DNA from: Pseudovibrio japonicus
GTDB taxonomy: Bacteria; Pseudomonadota; Alphaproteobacteria; Rhizobiales; Stappiaceae
Direction of reading: 5' to 3'
Assembly (NCBI RefSeq): GCF_014651595.1
Contig: NZ_BMXE01000004.1
Location: 372,001-436,000, forward strand
Length of the DNA stretch: 64,000 bases
Shown here: one piece after another, positions 19,091 through 29,022 of the stretch
How positions within the stretch are numbered: position 1 is the stretch's first letter
Layout of the letters: every line of letters starts with the position of its first letter
Translations under genes and position numbers: made by a program
Notes under the pieces: generated by a model
What the model saw: the letters and a program-made list of their open reading frames with translations, nothing else
The model's database searches: none
What the model was told of the DNA's origin: nothing

Positions 19091-19118
19091 AAAAAGGGGA
19101 CGCAAGGCCCCCTTTTCC
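19091..19118 (-). terminator. Intrinsic terminator after tig
   Basis: On the minus strand AAAAGGGG pairs with CCCCTTTT across GCCTTGCGT, followed by TCTTGTTT, 25 bases beyond the tig stop. Confidence 0.75.
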
Positions 19119-19142
19119 AAATTTCTCGGACAATCCCGAAAA

Positions 19143-20489
19143 TTATGCTTCGTCTTCGTCCTGAGCCAGAAGCTCGTCCTTGGAGACGACTTTGTCAGAA
19201 ACTTTAGCAAGTTCCAGGATGTAGTCCACAACCTTCTCTTCGTAGATTGGGGCACGCAAGGAAGCGAGAGCCTGCTGGTTGTTCTTGTAGAATTCGAACA
19301 CCTGCTGCTCTTGACCTGGGAACTGACGAACGCGGTCAAACAGAGCTTTCTGAACTTCTTCATCAGAAACCTGAATGCTGTTCTGCTCACCAACTTCAGA
19401 AAGAACCAGACCCAGACGCACGCGGCGCTCGGAGATCTTGCGGTATTCCGCTTTGGACTCTTCTTCGGTTGTGTTTTCGTCTTCGAACGTCTTGCCGGAC
19501 TGCTCCATGTCAGCCTGAACCTGCTTCCAAACACCATCAAACTCTGCTTCCAGAAGTTTTTCAGGCAGTTCGAAAGTGTACTCTTCGTCCAGCTTGTCCA
19601 GAAGAACGCGCTTCACTTTCTGACGGGTCGCTGCACCGAACTGGCTTTCAATCTGGCCACGAACGATTTCTTTCAGCTTGTCCAGGGACTCAAGACCCAG
19701 CTTGGTTGCCATTTCATCGTCAATAGCAACGTCGCCCGGAGCTTCAATGCCCTTAACGTCGATGTCGAAGGTAACTGCGCGGCCAGCGAGGTTTGCTGCG
19801 CCATATTCTTCAGGGAAGGTCACGTCGATGACTTTCTTGTCACCAACCTTCATGCCAACAACCTGCTCTTCGAAGCCAGGAATGAACTGACCAGAACCCA
19901 GAACCAGCTGACCGTTCTCGTCTTCACCACCTTCAAACGGCTCGCCGTCAAGCTTACCCAGGTAGTGCATAGTGACGCGGTCACCGTCTTCAGCAGCAGC
20001 GCCTTCTTCACGCGCTTCAAATGGACGGTTGCTTTCTGCGATCTGCTTAACCTGCTCGTCGACTTCCTCTTCAGAAATCTCAACGATTGGGCGCTCAAGT
20101 TCAATTGCGGAGAAATCTACGATTTCGAACTCAGGCAGAACTTCGTAGGAAATGGTGTAAGCAAGATCTGCTTCGCCAGCCAAAACCTTTTCTGCATCAT
20201 CATCAGGAAGATCGATTTCAGGCTGAAGAGCTGGCTTTTCTTTGCGCTCTTCGATGGTCTTAGCAGTGGTTTCGTTGATCAGGTTACCGATCAGCTCACC
20301 CATTGCCTGACGGCCATGAACTTTCTTCAGATGTGAAAGGGGAACTTTACCCGGACGGAAGCCGTTAATGTTTACCTTTGACTTCATGTCATTAAGGTAT
20401 TCATCGAGGCGGGTCGCCAGATCCGTCGCCGGGATAACGACTTTGAGTTCGCGCTTTAGGCCCTCGGCCAGGGTTTCTGATACCTGCAT
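19143..20489 (-). CDS. tig: Trigger factor (ribosome-associated chaperone)
   Basis: A 448-residue chaperone that binds the ribosome exit tunnel and folds nascent chains. In order it has the N-terminal ribosome-binding domain with the signature GFRPGKVPLSHLKK (about residues 43-56), the FKBP-type prolyl isomerase domain (about residues 165-245: DGDRVTMHYLGKLDG, FEGG, IPGFEEQVVGM) and the C-terminal arm domain, ending in an acidic tail. AAGGAC lies nine bases before the ATG. It leads the tig-clpP-clpX-lon group, which shares the task of protein folding and turnover. Confidence 0.98.
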   Translation of the reverse strand: MQVSETLAEGLKRELKVVIPATDLATRLDEYLNDMKSKVNINGFRPGKVPLSHLKKVHGRQAMGELIGNLINETTAKTIEERKEKPALQPEIDLPDDDAEKVLAGEADLAYTISYEVLPEFEIVDFSAIELERPIVEISEEEVDEQVKQIAESNRPFEAREEGAAAEDGDRVTMHYLGKLDGEPFEGGEDENGQLVLGSGQFIPGFEEQVVGMKVGDKKVIDVTFPEEYGAANLAGRAVTFDIDVKGIEAPGDVAIDDEMATKLGLESLDKLKEIVRGQIESQFGAATRQKVKRVLLDKLDEEYTFELPEKLLEAEFDGVWKQVQADMEQSGKTFEDENTTEEESKAEYRKISERRVRLGLVLSEVGEQNSIQVSDEEVQKALFDRVRQFPGQEQQVFEFYKNNQQALASLRAPIYEEKVVDYILELAKVSDKVVSKDELLAQDEDEA

Positions 20490-20721
20490 TTGCTTTGCTT
20501 CGTCCTTGATTTAGGACGTGTACCGACAAACCAATAATGGTTTGCCCCAGGACGGAGAACAGTCACCAATTTCGAAGGAAGAGTTTGTGCTTAAGGTAGA
20601 ACCCTCAGCTCTTATCCGCCTGGCGAAAAGGTGAGCATAAACCGAACTTCGACAACGCCCTCAACTTTTCCGTTTCCGATAAGCTACGGTCGTTTATCTA
20701 TGCACCGTATCACCGGGGATA

Positions 20722-20804
20722 TGGTGCGGCTGGAGGGACTCGAACCCCCACGGTCTCCCGCCAGAACCTAAATCTGGTGCGTCTACCAATTTCGCCACAG
20801 CCGC
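20722..20804 (-). tRNA. tRNA-Leu (TAG)
   Basis: An 83-base class II tRNA with GCGGCTG acceptor, anticodon stem CCAGA with loop TTTAGGT (UAG), a variable arm of normal leucine size (CGGGAGACCGT), T-arm GGGGGTTCGAGTCCC and encoded CCA. Upstream, TTGACT (20843-20838) and TTAGCT (20821-20816) form a plausible promoter with a 16-base spacer. Confidence 0.96.
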
Positions 20805-20843
20805 GTTGGAGGGGTAGCTAAATGGGAACCCGAGAGAAGTCAA

Positions 20844-21219
20844 CCACCTAATGCGTTGTTTATGCCCAGTTCTTGGTTTTCCACGCCATTTCTACCAATG
20901 AAGCTGTGCATTACGTCATTCAGGCACTTATTTCTCCAAGGAAAGATCGCATCACATTGTTTTTTCTGTTCTGGCAACCGCCTTATCGATCAGCGTGTGC
21001 CTGCCATTTTACCACAAAGCAGCAAAAGAGCACACCATGCGAAAGCCGCCGCGCTGTCCGTAAAAGACAACCTCCGGCGGCCATCACCTGCTTTATCACC
21101 CTCAAGACGGGCATTCTTATGACGGTCAAATAGATCTATGCGGCCCAAACGCCTCCCCAGACGACGACAAAGCGCCATCCAACGGAACGCCCATCACAGC
21201 CGGATCGATCGAAGATGCC
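20844..21219. other. Spacer between tRNA-Leu and nnr
   Basis: About 375 bases. Short open frames exist on both strands, but none has a ribosome site or recognisable product, so I call no gene. Confidence 0.5.
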
Positions 21220-22740
21220 CTAAAAATCGCTCATGAACTCGGCCAGCTCGCTCACCACATCCGGCAGGCACGCAATCAGATCTTCTGCAATGAGCCCGGC
21301 TCCGGCAAGCTCCGCAGCCCGCCCATGCACCCACACGCCTTTTGCCGCAGCTTCAAATCCAGTCAGCCCCTGCGCCAGATACCCGCCAATCACACCGGCA
21401 AGCACATCACCAGATCCGGCAGTGGCAAGCCACGGCGTGCCACTCGTATTGATTGCCGCCTGCCCGTTGGGATCCGCAATGACCGTATCCGCACCCTTCA
21501 GCACAACAACGGCCCCGGCCCGCTCAGCCGCCTTTCTGGTCCGCTCCACTTTGCAATCAGTGGAAGCCCGGCCCAACAGATCAGGGAACAGCCGCCGAAA
21601 CTCCCCCTCATGCGGCGTCAACACCACACGCCCAGCGCTCCCGGCCTCAGCAATATATCCGAAGAGGTCCTCTGGATTATCCTCAAAGGACATCAGCGCG
21701 TCCGCATCCAGCACCACCCCGCGCTCACCAGTAAGGCACTCGGCCACACGCTCCTGCGTTTCCCGTCCAATACCCGCAGCGGGACCAATCACCACAGAGT
21801 TCAGACGCTCATCTTCAAGAATGCGCTCAAAGTCGGCAATGCGCTCCGCTGGACGGATCATAACGCTCGTCAGATGCGCCGCATGCACCAGCGCCGCCTG
21901 CTCACGGGCCACAACCGTAACAAGTCCACTCCCCGCCCGCTGCGCACCCAGCGCGGCAAGACGGCTGGCACCGGTAGAAAATTTGGGCCCACTCACAACA
22001 ATCGTGTGCCCTCTATTATATTTGTGGCCAGCAATCCCGGGCTCATCGGGAATATCACCCCAAAGTGTATCGCAGTTATAAGAGGCCGTTGGTCCAACCT
22101 GCTTTAACACAGCATCCTCAAGACCAATCTGCTCAACAACCACCTCACCACAATGGGCCCTGCCCGGATAAAGATAATGCCCCGGCTTGGCCCGAAAGAA
22201 TGTAACGGTAAGATCCGCGTGCACAGCCTCACCCAGCACAGCCCCGCTCCGGCCACTCACACCTGACGGCAGATCAACCGCAACACACTGTGCCGGACTC
22301 TCATTGATTTGCTGCACAAGCTCCAGAATTTCATCATCAAGCGGACGGGACAGACCAGCGCCAAATAAGGCATCCACGATCACATCATCCTCGCTCAACT
22401 CATCAAGGGCGGCTCGCATGTCCTCCATAGACGTCAGATCAAGATCCATTTCGTCGTAAGCCAGCTCCGCATCACCTTCCAGTGCCTTCGGATCACACAG
22501 CAACCCAACACGAACAGAAAACTCCTCATTGGCCGCAAGCTGCGCCACGACAAAGCCATCTCCGCCATTATTGCCCGGACCACAAAAAACAAGAATCCGC
22601 GAGTTGGCATGCAGGAGCTGACGCATTGCATCAAACACGCCTCTACCAGCGTTATGCATCAGCTCAATACCGGCAATACCACTCTCAATAGTTAGCCGGT
22701 CCGCCTTCTTCATCTGTAGGGGTGTCAACAACTCATGCAT
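21220..22740 (-). CDS. nnr: Bifunctional NAD(P)H-hydrate epimerase / ADP-dependent NAD(P)H-hydrate dehydratase
   Basis: A 506-residue repair enzyme that restores damaged NADH and NADPH hydrates. The N-terminal YjeF_N epimerase domain (about residues 1-215) has CGPGNNGGDGFVVA and the VDALFGAGLSRP segment. The C-terminal ribokinase-like YjeF_C dehydratase domain shows VVLKGADTVIA and SGTPWLATAGSGDVLAG, the ATP/ADP and catalytic Asp motif. The fused form matches E. coli Nnr. I chose the ATG at 22740, with GGAGA seven bases upstream, over a TTG four codons earlier. It is apparently a single-gene unit. Confidence 0.96.
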   Translation of the reverse strand: MHELLTPLQMKKADRLTIESGIAGIELMHNAGRGVFDAMRQLLHANSRILVFCGPGNNGGDGFVVAQLAANEEFSVRVGLLCDPKALEGDAELAYDEMDLDLTSMEDMRAALDELSEDDVIVDALFGAGLSRPLDDEILELVQQINESPAQCVAVDLPSGVSGRSGAVLGEAVHADLTVTFFRAKPGHYLYPGRAHCGEVVVEQIGLEDAVLKQVGPTASYNCDTLWGDIPDEPGIAGHKYNRGHTIVVSGPKFSTGASRLAALGAQRAGSGLVTVVAREQAALVHAAHLTSVMIRPAERIADFERILEDERLNSVVIGPAAGIGRETQERVAECLTGERGVVLDADALMSFEDNPEDLFGYIAEAGSAGRVVLTPHEGEFRRLFPDLLGRASTDCKVERTRKAAERAGAVVVLKGADTVIADPNGQAAINTSGTPWLATAGSGDVLAGVIGGYLAQGLTGFEAAAKGVWVHGRAAELAGAGLIAEDLIACLPDVVSELAEFMSDF

Positions 22741-22971
22741 AACGCTCTCCAACTCCCAAACGCGCAGACTGCGGGAAATTCATAAATAATAGAGACCCGC
22801 CTCCGCACAGCACTTATCTGCTCGCCGCAAAAGCCGGGCAAGCAAACCGAAAGGCAAAACAACAATCGCGAAGCAGCATCTCAACAGGACCAGCACAAGA
22901 CACATCCTCAAGGACGCCCAACTGCACGCAATACCTCGTCAACACAGCAGCGACGCAAAGGCGCTGGCACG

Positions 22972-23421
22972 CTAGCGATTAGACTTTGGCGCCGTCTTCT
23001 TTGCACCCTTCCCGTTTACCCGGTCATCACTGGCAATCACCACATCCTGAGGCTGGGAAAGCTCAATCAGATTGCCATCGGGGTCACGGATATAAACGGA
23101 AAGGATTGGAGAGCTGGCACCGGTCCGAAACGCCGGCCCCTCCTCTATTATCACAGAGGCCGCATTCAGCCGTGCGATAGCAGCATCCAGACTTTCAACG
23201 AGGAAGCACAGGTCAGCAGTGCCCGGCACCTGCTCACGGGCCAGCGGCTCATGCGCAATATCAACCGGCTGTAGGTTGATCTTCTGCTGTCCAAAATGCA
23301 ACGCCCGTCGCCCACCTCCAAATACGATCTCCGTCATACCCAGTACGTCCTGATAAAAACGACTGGTACGTTCAACGTCATGAACGGTAAGCACGACATG
23401 ATCGAGAGAAACCAACCTCAT
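22972..23421 (-). CDS. VOC (glyoxalase/bleomycin-resistance fold) family protein
   Basis: A 149-residue single-domain metalloenzyme-fold protein. It has paired beta-alpha-beta modules starting SLDHVVLTVHDVERTSRFYQDVLGM and ending SVYIRDPDGNLIELSQP. Likely metal ligands are His8 of the first strand and the Glu of NLIEL. The substrate cannot be read from sequence: the superfamily includes glyoxalases, dioxygenases and resistance proteins. A basic C-terminal tail (about residues 130-149) is unusual. The ATG at 23421 has AAAGGAG six bases upstream, and the longer frame to 23478 lacks support. It is transcribed divergently from glnB. Confidence 0.88.
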   Translation of the reverse strand: MRLVSLDHVVLTVHDVERTSRFYQDVLGMTEIVFGGGRRALHFGQQKINLQPVDIAHEPLAREQVPGTADLCFLVESLDAAIARLNAASVIIEEGPAFRTGASSPILSVYIRDPDGNLIELSQPQDVVIASDDRVNGKGAKKTAPKSNR

Positions 23422-23595
23422 CACTCGCTCCTTTAACCGCGCGGCCCCAAAATTGCCTTGCGGCACTGGAATAAACACGCGCGAGAAACTGCATCAGCGT
23501 TTGCAACACCAACATAACCCTGCCTTGCACAGGGAACCAACACCTAGTTTCTGCCGAGATGAATAAATCGTGCACTGCCCAAATTTTAACCAACC

Positions 23596-23612
23596 TGCAC
23601 AGTGCTTGTGCA
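23596..23612 (+). promoter_or_regulatory. NtrC-type enhancer site upstream of glnB
   Basis: TGCAC-N7-GTGCA is a perfect dyad matching the NtrC recognition pattern. It is centred about 120 bases before the predicted glnB transcription start, the usual enhancer distance. Confidence 0.65.
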
Positions 23613-23632
23613 CCAGATATATTTCAGGTGCA
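23609..23632 (+). promoter_or_regulatory. Second NtrC-like dyad upstream of glnB
   Basis: TGCACC and GGTGCA face each other across 12 bases, overlapping the first site. The half-sites fit NtrC but the spacing is 7 bases longer than consensus, so it may be a weaker or composite site. Confidence 0.35.
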
Positions 23633-23697
23633 TTCCCCCCTTATTATTCACGGAGCAAACTGCCCGTTTTCGCGGCTTTTTATGAAAATTTCAAAAC

Positions 23698-23713
23698 TGG
23701 CACGGTTTCTGCA
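23698..23713 (+). promoter_or_regulatory. Sigma-54 promoter of glnB-glnA
   Basis: TGGCACG-N4-CTGCA has the invariant GG (23699-23700) and GC (23711-23712) with the required ten-base spacing, and one mismatch to TGGCACG-N4-TTGCA. With the NtrC dyad upstream it predicts RpoN/NtrC-dependent expression under nitrogen limitation. Confidence 0.75.
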
Positions 23714-23774
23714 TTCAAAATACCAAAAGTTTTGATGCACGAACTTTCTGCACACGCGCTGGTCATTTTTTTAG

Positions 23775-24170
<396 letters not shown>

Positions 24171-24381
24171 GACATTTTCCTGCCCGAAACCGTGAAGACT
24201 TGGATCAGGGAACGGGCCGAACACAGATTTAGAGTTTCCTGCATGAACGCAACTCACCGCGGGCGAACTCTAGGACTTAATAGGGGACCGGTGACGCGTT
24301 GGGGGGAGCACTCCCGCCAGGCTTGGTCTTCAGCAGAACAACACGACGCCACTGGCGAATTTATAAGAGGAATAGGAAGTT

Positions 24382-25791
24382 ATGACGACCTCCGCTGATG
24401 TCTTGAAAGAAATCCAGGAAAAAGACGTAAAGTTCGTAGATCTTCGTTTTTCTGATCCACGCGGCAAGCTGCAGCACGTCACCATGGATGTTTCCCAGGT
24501 GCACGAAGACATGTTCGCTGAAGGCGTTGCATTCGACGGTTCTTCTATCGCTGGCTGGAAGGCGATCAACGAATCCGACATGATGCTGATGCCAGATCCG
24601 GAAACAGCTCATATCGACCCATTCTTCGCGCAGTCCACCATGTCCGTCTTCTGTGACGTTCTGGACCCACGCACAGGCGAAGGTTACAATCGTGACCCGC
24701 GTATGACAGCTAAGCGCGCGGAAGCCTATGTAAAAGCATGTGGCGCAGGCGACACTGTATACGTTGGCCCGGAAGCTGAATTCTTCATCTTCGATGACGT
24801 TCGCTTCGCATCCGATCCATACAACACCGGCTTCAAGCTGGACTGTTCCGAACTGCCATCAAACATGGACAGCGAGTATGAGTCCGGCAACCTCGGTCAC
24901 CGCCCTCGCACAAAAGGCGGTTACTTCCCGGTTCCTCCAATCGACAGCGCTCAGGACATCCGTTCTGAAATGCTTTCCGTGATGACCGACATGGGCGTTA
25001 AGGTTGAAAAGCACCACCACGAAGTGGCAGCTGCTCAGCACGAACTGGGTATGCAGTTCCAGACCCTGACCACCATGGCTGACCACATGCAGATCTATAA
25101 GTATGCGGTTCATCAGGTTGCTCACGCTTATGGCAAGTCCGCGACCTTCATGCCTAAGCCAGTCTTCGGCGACAACGGCACAGGCATGCACTGCCACTTC
25201 TCCCTATGGGACGACGGCAAACCAACCTTCGCAGGCAACCAGTACGCAGACCTTTCCGAGAATGCTCTGTACTTCATCGGTGGCATCCTGAAGCACGCGA
25301 AATCTCTGAACGCATTCACCAATGCGTCCACCAACTCCTACAAGCGTCTGGTGCCGGGCTATGAGGCTCCAGTTCTTCTGGCATACTCTTCCCAGAACCG
25401 TTCTGCATCCTGCCGTATTCCATTCACATCTTCTCCGAAGGGCAAACGCGTTGAAGTTCGCTTCCCGGATCCTTCTGCAAACCCATACCTGGCGTTCGCT
25501 GCACAGCTGATGGCTGGCCTTGATGGCATCCGTAACAAGATCCATCCTGGTGAAGCAATGGATAAGAACCTGTACGATCTGCCAGCGGAAGAACTCTCCG
25601 AGATCCCAACCGTTGCAGCATCCCTGCGCGAAGCTCTGGAATGCCTCGATGCAGACCGTGAGTACCTCAAAGCAGGCGGCGTATTCGACGACGACCAGAT
25701 CGACGCTTACATCGAACTGAAGATGGAAGAAGTCATGCGCACAGACATGACCCCTCACCCAGTTGAGTTCGACATGTACTACTCCGTCTAA
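24382..25791 (+). CDS. glnA: Glutamine synthetase, type I
   Basis: A 469-residue enzyme making glutamine from glutamate, ammonia and ATP as a dodecamer. Landmarks include DGSSIAGW near residue 52, the metal/substrate motif [21 protein letters not shown] and the ATP-site segment [11 protein letters not shown]. The adenylylation residue is Tyr398 (NLYDLPAEE), so activity should be controlled by GlnE and P-II. AGGAATAGGAAG precedes the ATG. The 211-base gap from glnB could carry a second promoter. A perfect hairpin terminator follows at 25899. Confidence 0.99.
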   Translation: MTTSADVLKEIQEKDVKFVDLRFSDPRGKLQHVTMDVSQVHEDMFAEGVAFDGSSIAGWKAINESDMMLMPDPETAHIDPFFAQSTMSVFCDVLDPRTGEGYNRDPRMTAKRAEAYVKACGAGDTVYVGPEAEFFIFDDVRFASDPYNTGFKLDCSELPSNMDSEYESGNLGHRPRTKGGYFPVPPIDSAQDIRSEMLSVMTDMGVKVEKHHHEVAAAQHELGMQFQTLTTMADHMQIYKYAVHQVAHAYGKSATFMPKPVFGDNGTGMHCHFSLWDDGKPTFAGNQYADLSENALYFIGGILKHAKSLNAFTNASTNSYKRLVPGYEAPVLLAYSSQNRSASCRIPFTSSPKGKRVEVRFPDPSANPYLAFAAQLMAGLDGIRNKIHPGEAMDKNLYDLPAEELSEIPTVAASLREALECLDADREYLKAGGVFDDDQIDAYIELKMEEVMRTDMTPHPVEFDMYYSV

Positions 25792-25898
25792 GACAAGACA
25801 GGCCTGCTCTAACTCCAATGCAAACGGCGTCCCTTTATGAAGGCCAGAGGCTGGCTTTCAAATAAGGAGACGCTGTTAAAGAGCGGCCCCGTCATTTA

Positions 25899-25945
25899 GG
25901 CAAAAATAAAACCCCGACTGACCACAGTCGGGGTTTTATTTTGCC
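25899..25945 (+). terminator. Intrinsic terminator after glnA
   Basis: A long near-perfect stem (AAAACCCCGACTG with CAGTCGGGGTTTT) around ACCA, flanked by A- and T-runs on both sides, so it can work in both directions. Confidence 0.92.
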
Positions 25946-26394
25946 TGACATTCACCAGCCAGTCCGATGATACAATCCTGCATCAGAACACCGCCACATC
26001 ACTCACGGCACCCCCAAAAGCTTTGCATAAATTTTCTTCACCAATCAACCGATCCCGCGACCAATAAAAGATTTTTGCCAGCCATTCCCACCTTCACATA
26101 TCAACGCAGCAAAACCCTAAATAACGCAAACCAACGCACATTTGCGCGCAAACGAAATTCACCCACATCAGGCAGCAGAACTCTTTTTCATTTCAAGGTG
26201 TTTCTCCCCGCCTGAACGCACTAAAAAAACTCCCAAAAACCAACAAAATAATTCCGCCAACACACTCATCTTCCTAGGGTTTTCTATGAAACCGGCGAGT
26301 TCCGGCAAGCAGCCGCTAATTATTTTTTGCCCCATCTCTTGAAAGCAGGCTCAGCTATTCCTATCTTAATTTCAGGTCAAGAAAAGGAGAATGA
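25946..26394. other. Spacer after glnA
   Basis: About 450 AT-rich bases with no supported gene. Open frames here have no ribosome site and poor codon use. Confidence 0.5.
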
Positions 26395-26430
26395 ATGACT
26401 CCACCAGACCTGCATGTTGCATGGTTTTGA
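26395..26430 (+). CDS. Possible 11-codon leader peptide
   Basis: AAAGGAG is placed five bases before an ATG that opens an 11-codon frame (MTPPDLHVAWF). This is the best ribosome site in the spacer. An overlapping ATG at 26391 opens a 20-codon frame ending with a TGA that overlaps the start at 26450. The peptide has no Tyr, so it is not an obvious tyrS attenuator. Confidence 0.25.
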   Translation: MTPPDLHVAWF

Positions 26431-26449
26431 TAAAGGCAAAAATGCGTTT

Positions 26450-26599
26450 ATGAAGACCCTCTACAAGGTGCAAAATTTATCAGAACTACCAAACGGCCTG
26501 AGCGACCGCGCGTCATCAGACGGTAAGCATGGATCGAACCCGGACGTACACGGGCGGAAATCAAATAAAACGCCCCAGCATATAGCCTTGAAACGGTAA
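26450..26599 (+). CDS. Possible small basic protein of 49 residues, unknown
   Basis: This frame reads MKTLYKVQNLSELPNG and continues with a polar, Gly/Asn/Lys-rich tail ending ALKR. Its ATG overlaps the stop of a 20-codon upstream frame in ATGA fashion. A strong terminator follows within 30 bases, so something here is transcribed as a short unit. I recognise no family, and it may instead be a structured RNA. Confidence 0.35.
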   Translation: MKTLYKVQNLSELPNGLSDRASSDGKHGSNPDVHGRKSNKTPQHIALKR

Positions 26600-26624
26600 A
26601 TCGCGGCGATCCAACTACAAAAGC

Positions 26625-26667
26625 AAGACCCCGCAAGTCCTTCGAGAAGGACGCGGGGTTTTCTTTT
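26625..26667 (+). terminator. Intrinsic terminator 185 bases upstream of tyrS
   Basis: CCCCGC-AA-GTCCTTC pairs with GAAGGAC-GCGGGG (13 pairs, a two-base bulge and a two-base loop), followed by TTTTCTTTT. It ends a short transcript that starts after glnA, or it acts as an attenuator for tyrS. Confidence 0.82.
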
Positions 26668-26851
26668 GCCTGCAGCTAACTCCCCTTCCTCACAACCACA
26701 AAAAGCTCCCCTACGAGCGAAACTGTCCGCACAATTCCACCCCTTCCGCATAGCTTTTGGGCTTTCCTGAAAAAACGAGTGAATCCCAGCAAAAACTCAG
26801 GTATAGACCTTTCAACTTGGAAATACTCAGTAAATTGAACAGGCTTGACCA

Positions 26852-28105
26852 ATGAGCTCATATAAATCCGAATTTATGCGGACAATGGAAGAACGCGGTT
26901 TTCTGCACCAACTCTCCAACGCCGAAGGGCTGGACGAATTGTGCGCCAACGAGACCGTAACCGCATATATTGGCTTTGACTGTACCGCGACCAGCTTGCA
27001 CGTTGGCTCCCTCGTTCAGATCATGATGCTGCATTGGTTCCAGAAGACCGGCCACCGCCCGATCACCCTTATGGGAAGCGGCACCACCCGCGTTGGCGAC
27101 CCGACCGGCAAAGACGAAAGCCGCAAGGTTCTGACCGATGAGGACATCGAGCGCAACAAGGACGGCATCAAGCAAGTCTTTGAAAAGTTTCTGACCTTTG
27201 GCGACGGCCCATCTGACGCTATGATGATGGACAATGCCGACTGGCTGCTCAAACTCAACTACATGGACTTCCTGCGCGATGTAGGCCGCTACTTTTCCGT
27301 CAACCAGATGATCCAGCGCGACAGCGTTCGCCTGCGTCTGGAACGCGAGCAGCACCTGTCGTTCCTAGAGTTCAACTACATGCTGCTTCAGGGCTACGAT
27401 TACCTCGAAATCCACCGCCGCACCGGCTGCCGCCTGCAGATGGGTGGTTCCGATCAGTGGAGCAACATCCTCTCTGGCGTGGACCTTGGTCGCCGTCTCG
27501 CAGACAAAGAACTGTTCGCCCTTACCACCCCGCTGCTGACCACAGCCTCCGGCGCCAAAATGGGTAAAACCGCAGCAGGCGCTGTCTGGCTCAACGCCGA
27601 CATGCTCAGCCCCTACGACTACTGGCAGTTCTGGCGCAATACCGAAGATGCAGACGTTGAGAAGTTCCTGAAACTCTTCACCATTCTGCCGATGGACGAG
27701 ATCAAGCGCCTCGCAGTAATGGAAGGTGCCGGGATCAACGAAGCCAAGAAGGTGCTGGCCACAGAAGCAACCGCCCTGCTCCATGGCCGCGAGGAAGCTG
27801 AAAAAGCCGCCGAAACCGCTCGCAAGGCCTTTGAAGAAGGCGCAAACGCTGCGGGCCTGCCAACCATCGAGATTGCAAAAACGGAGCTGACCGAAGGCCT
27901 CGGTATCCTCAACCTGTTTGTGACAGCAGGCCTGTGCGCATCCAACGGGGAAGTGCGCCGCAACATCAAAGGCGGCGCCGTGCGCATCAACGACAAGGCA
28001 GAGCAAGATCACACCCGCACCGTGACACAGGCAGACCTGACCGACGACGGCGTGGTCAAGCTCTCTCTTGGCAAGAAAAAGCACGTTCTTCTAAAGCCGG
28101 TCTAA
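26852..28105 (+). CDS. tyrS: Tyrosine--tRNA ligase
   Basis: A 417-residue class I aminoacyl-tRNA synthetase that charges tRNA-Tyr. The HIGH-like motif is HVGS (residues 50-53) after the tyrosine-pocket sequence [10 protein letters not shown]. The KMSKS-like loop is KMGKT (residues 236-240). A C-terminal S4-like RNA-binding domain (about residues 350-417: [18 protein letters not shown]) completes it. Length and motifs fit the bacterial TyrRS of the longer proteobacterial type. It is a single-gene unit with its own terminator. Confidence 0.98.
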   Translation: MSSYKSEFMRTMEERGFLHQLSNAEGLDELCANETVTAYIGFDCTATSLHVGSLVQIMMLHWFQKTGHRPITLMGSGTTRVGDPTGKDESRKVLTDEDIERNKDGIKQVFEKFLTFGDGPSDAMMMDNADWLLKLNYMDFLRDVGRYFSVNQMIQRDSVRLRLEREQHLSFLEFNYMLLQGYDYLEIHRRTGCRLQMGGSDQWSNILSGVDLGRRLADKELFALTTPLLTTASGAKMGKTAAGAVWLNADMLSPYDYWQFWRNTEDADVEKFLKLFTILPMDEIKRLAVMEGAGINEAKKVLATEATALLHGREEAEKAAETARKAFEEGANAAGLPTIEIAKTELTEGLGILNLFVTAGLCASNGEVRRNIKGGAVRINDKAEQDHTRTVTQADLTDDGVVKLSLGKKKHVLLKPV

Positions 28106-28130
28106 CCAGCTGAGCCATAATGAGTTTGAA

Positions 28131-28159
28131 AAAGCCGGGCCTCACACCCGGCTTTTTTT
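28131..28159 (+). terminator. Intrinsic terminator after tyrS
   Basis: AAAGCCGGG pairs with CCCGGCTTT across CCTCACA, followed by a T-run. Confidence 0.9.
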
Positions 28160-28263
28160 GTGTCCGCAAGACCCATGCAAATTTATGCAATTACATCCAG
28201 CGGCCTGCACTTTGAACTAGGCCATTTATCCTAATCTGCCCCTTTCGTTTTAAGGGAATCCAC

Positions 28264-29022
28264 ATGGCCAAGCAGAAGTGGAACGCACAGAACTATCTAG
28301 AGTTCGCCGCCTATATCACCAGCTTCGGACGGGACACCTTGGAGCTGCTCGCCATACAACAGGGAGAGAGCATTCTGGATCTGGGATGCGGTGATGGAAC
28401 ACTGGCGCAGGAGATCCAGAGCCGCGGCGCTATCGTGACCGGCATTGACATCGCGCAGGATATGCTTGCGCTGGCAGACGAAAAAGGCATCAAGACCCTT
28501 CGCACTTCCGCTGAAAACCTTGATTTCGACGGAGAGTTCAACGCCGTATTCTCCAACGCAGCCCTCAACTGGATGCAGGACTATAGAGGCGTTATTCGCG
28601 GCGTGAAGAAAGCCCTGAAACCGGGAGGCAGGTTCGTCGGCGAAATGGGCTCTGACAAGAACTGCCGCATCATCCGATCTGCCATGGAGCACCTGTTCGC
28701 GGAAAACCCGGAATTCGGCCCCTACAAAAGCCCTTGGATTTTCCCACCGCCGAGCACCTATATCCGCGCGCTGAAAGAGGCAGGCTTCTCGATCATCTAT
28801 CACACTGAAATTGACCGCAGAACAACGCTGGAAGCCGATATGAAGGGTTGGCTGGAGCTCTTTACAGATACCCTAACCCAGCAGCTGAACGAACCGCAGA
28901 AGAAGCGGTTTTACAGGGACCTCGTCAAACGGCTCGAACCGCAGCTATATTCAAGCGAGAAAGGCTGGGAGGTGGACCACGTCTGCATGCGCTTTGCAGC
29001 CTACCTGCCACCCCTTACCTGA
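28264..29022 (+). CDS. Class I SAM-dependent methyltransferase
   Basis: A 252-residue cytoplasmic protein. Motif I is ILDLGCGDGTLAQEI (about residues 36-50), followed by the acidic ribose-binding strand VTGIDIAQDML, and motif IV is FNAVFSNAALNWM. This arrangement resembles trans-aconitate methyltransferase and ubiquinone/menaquinone-type methyltransferases, but the substrate is not determinable. AAGGGA is six bases before the ATG. Its last eight bases overlap the end of the convergent AsmA-like gene, so the two transcripts collide tail to tail without a terminator between them. Confidence 0.9.
   Translation: MAKQKWNAQNYLEFAAYITSFGRDTLELLAIQQGESILDLGCGDGTLAQEIQSRGAIVTGIDIAQDMLALADEKGIKTLRTSAENLDFDGEFNAVFSNAALNWMQDYRGVIRGVKKALKPGGRFVGEMGSDKNCRIIRSAMEHLFAENPEFGPYKSPWIFPPPSTYIRALKEAGFSIIYHTEIDRRTTLEADMKGWLELFTDTLTQQLNEPQKKRFYRDLVKRLEPQLYSSEKGWEVDHVCMRFAAYLPPLT

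Noticed and set aside
19311-20336. A 341-codon plus-strand open frame
   Set aside because: It is antisense to the trigger factor gene, with Phe/Leu/Asn-rich shadow composition and no motif.
20990-21178. A 62-codon minus-strand frame with a hydrophobic segment
   Set aside because: There is no ribosome site and the composition is Arg/Ala-rich as expected for random GC-rich DNA; not enough to call a gene.
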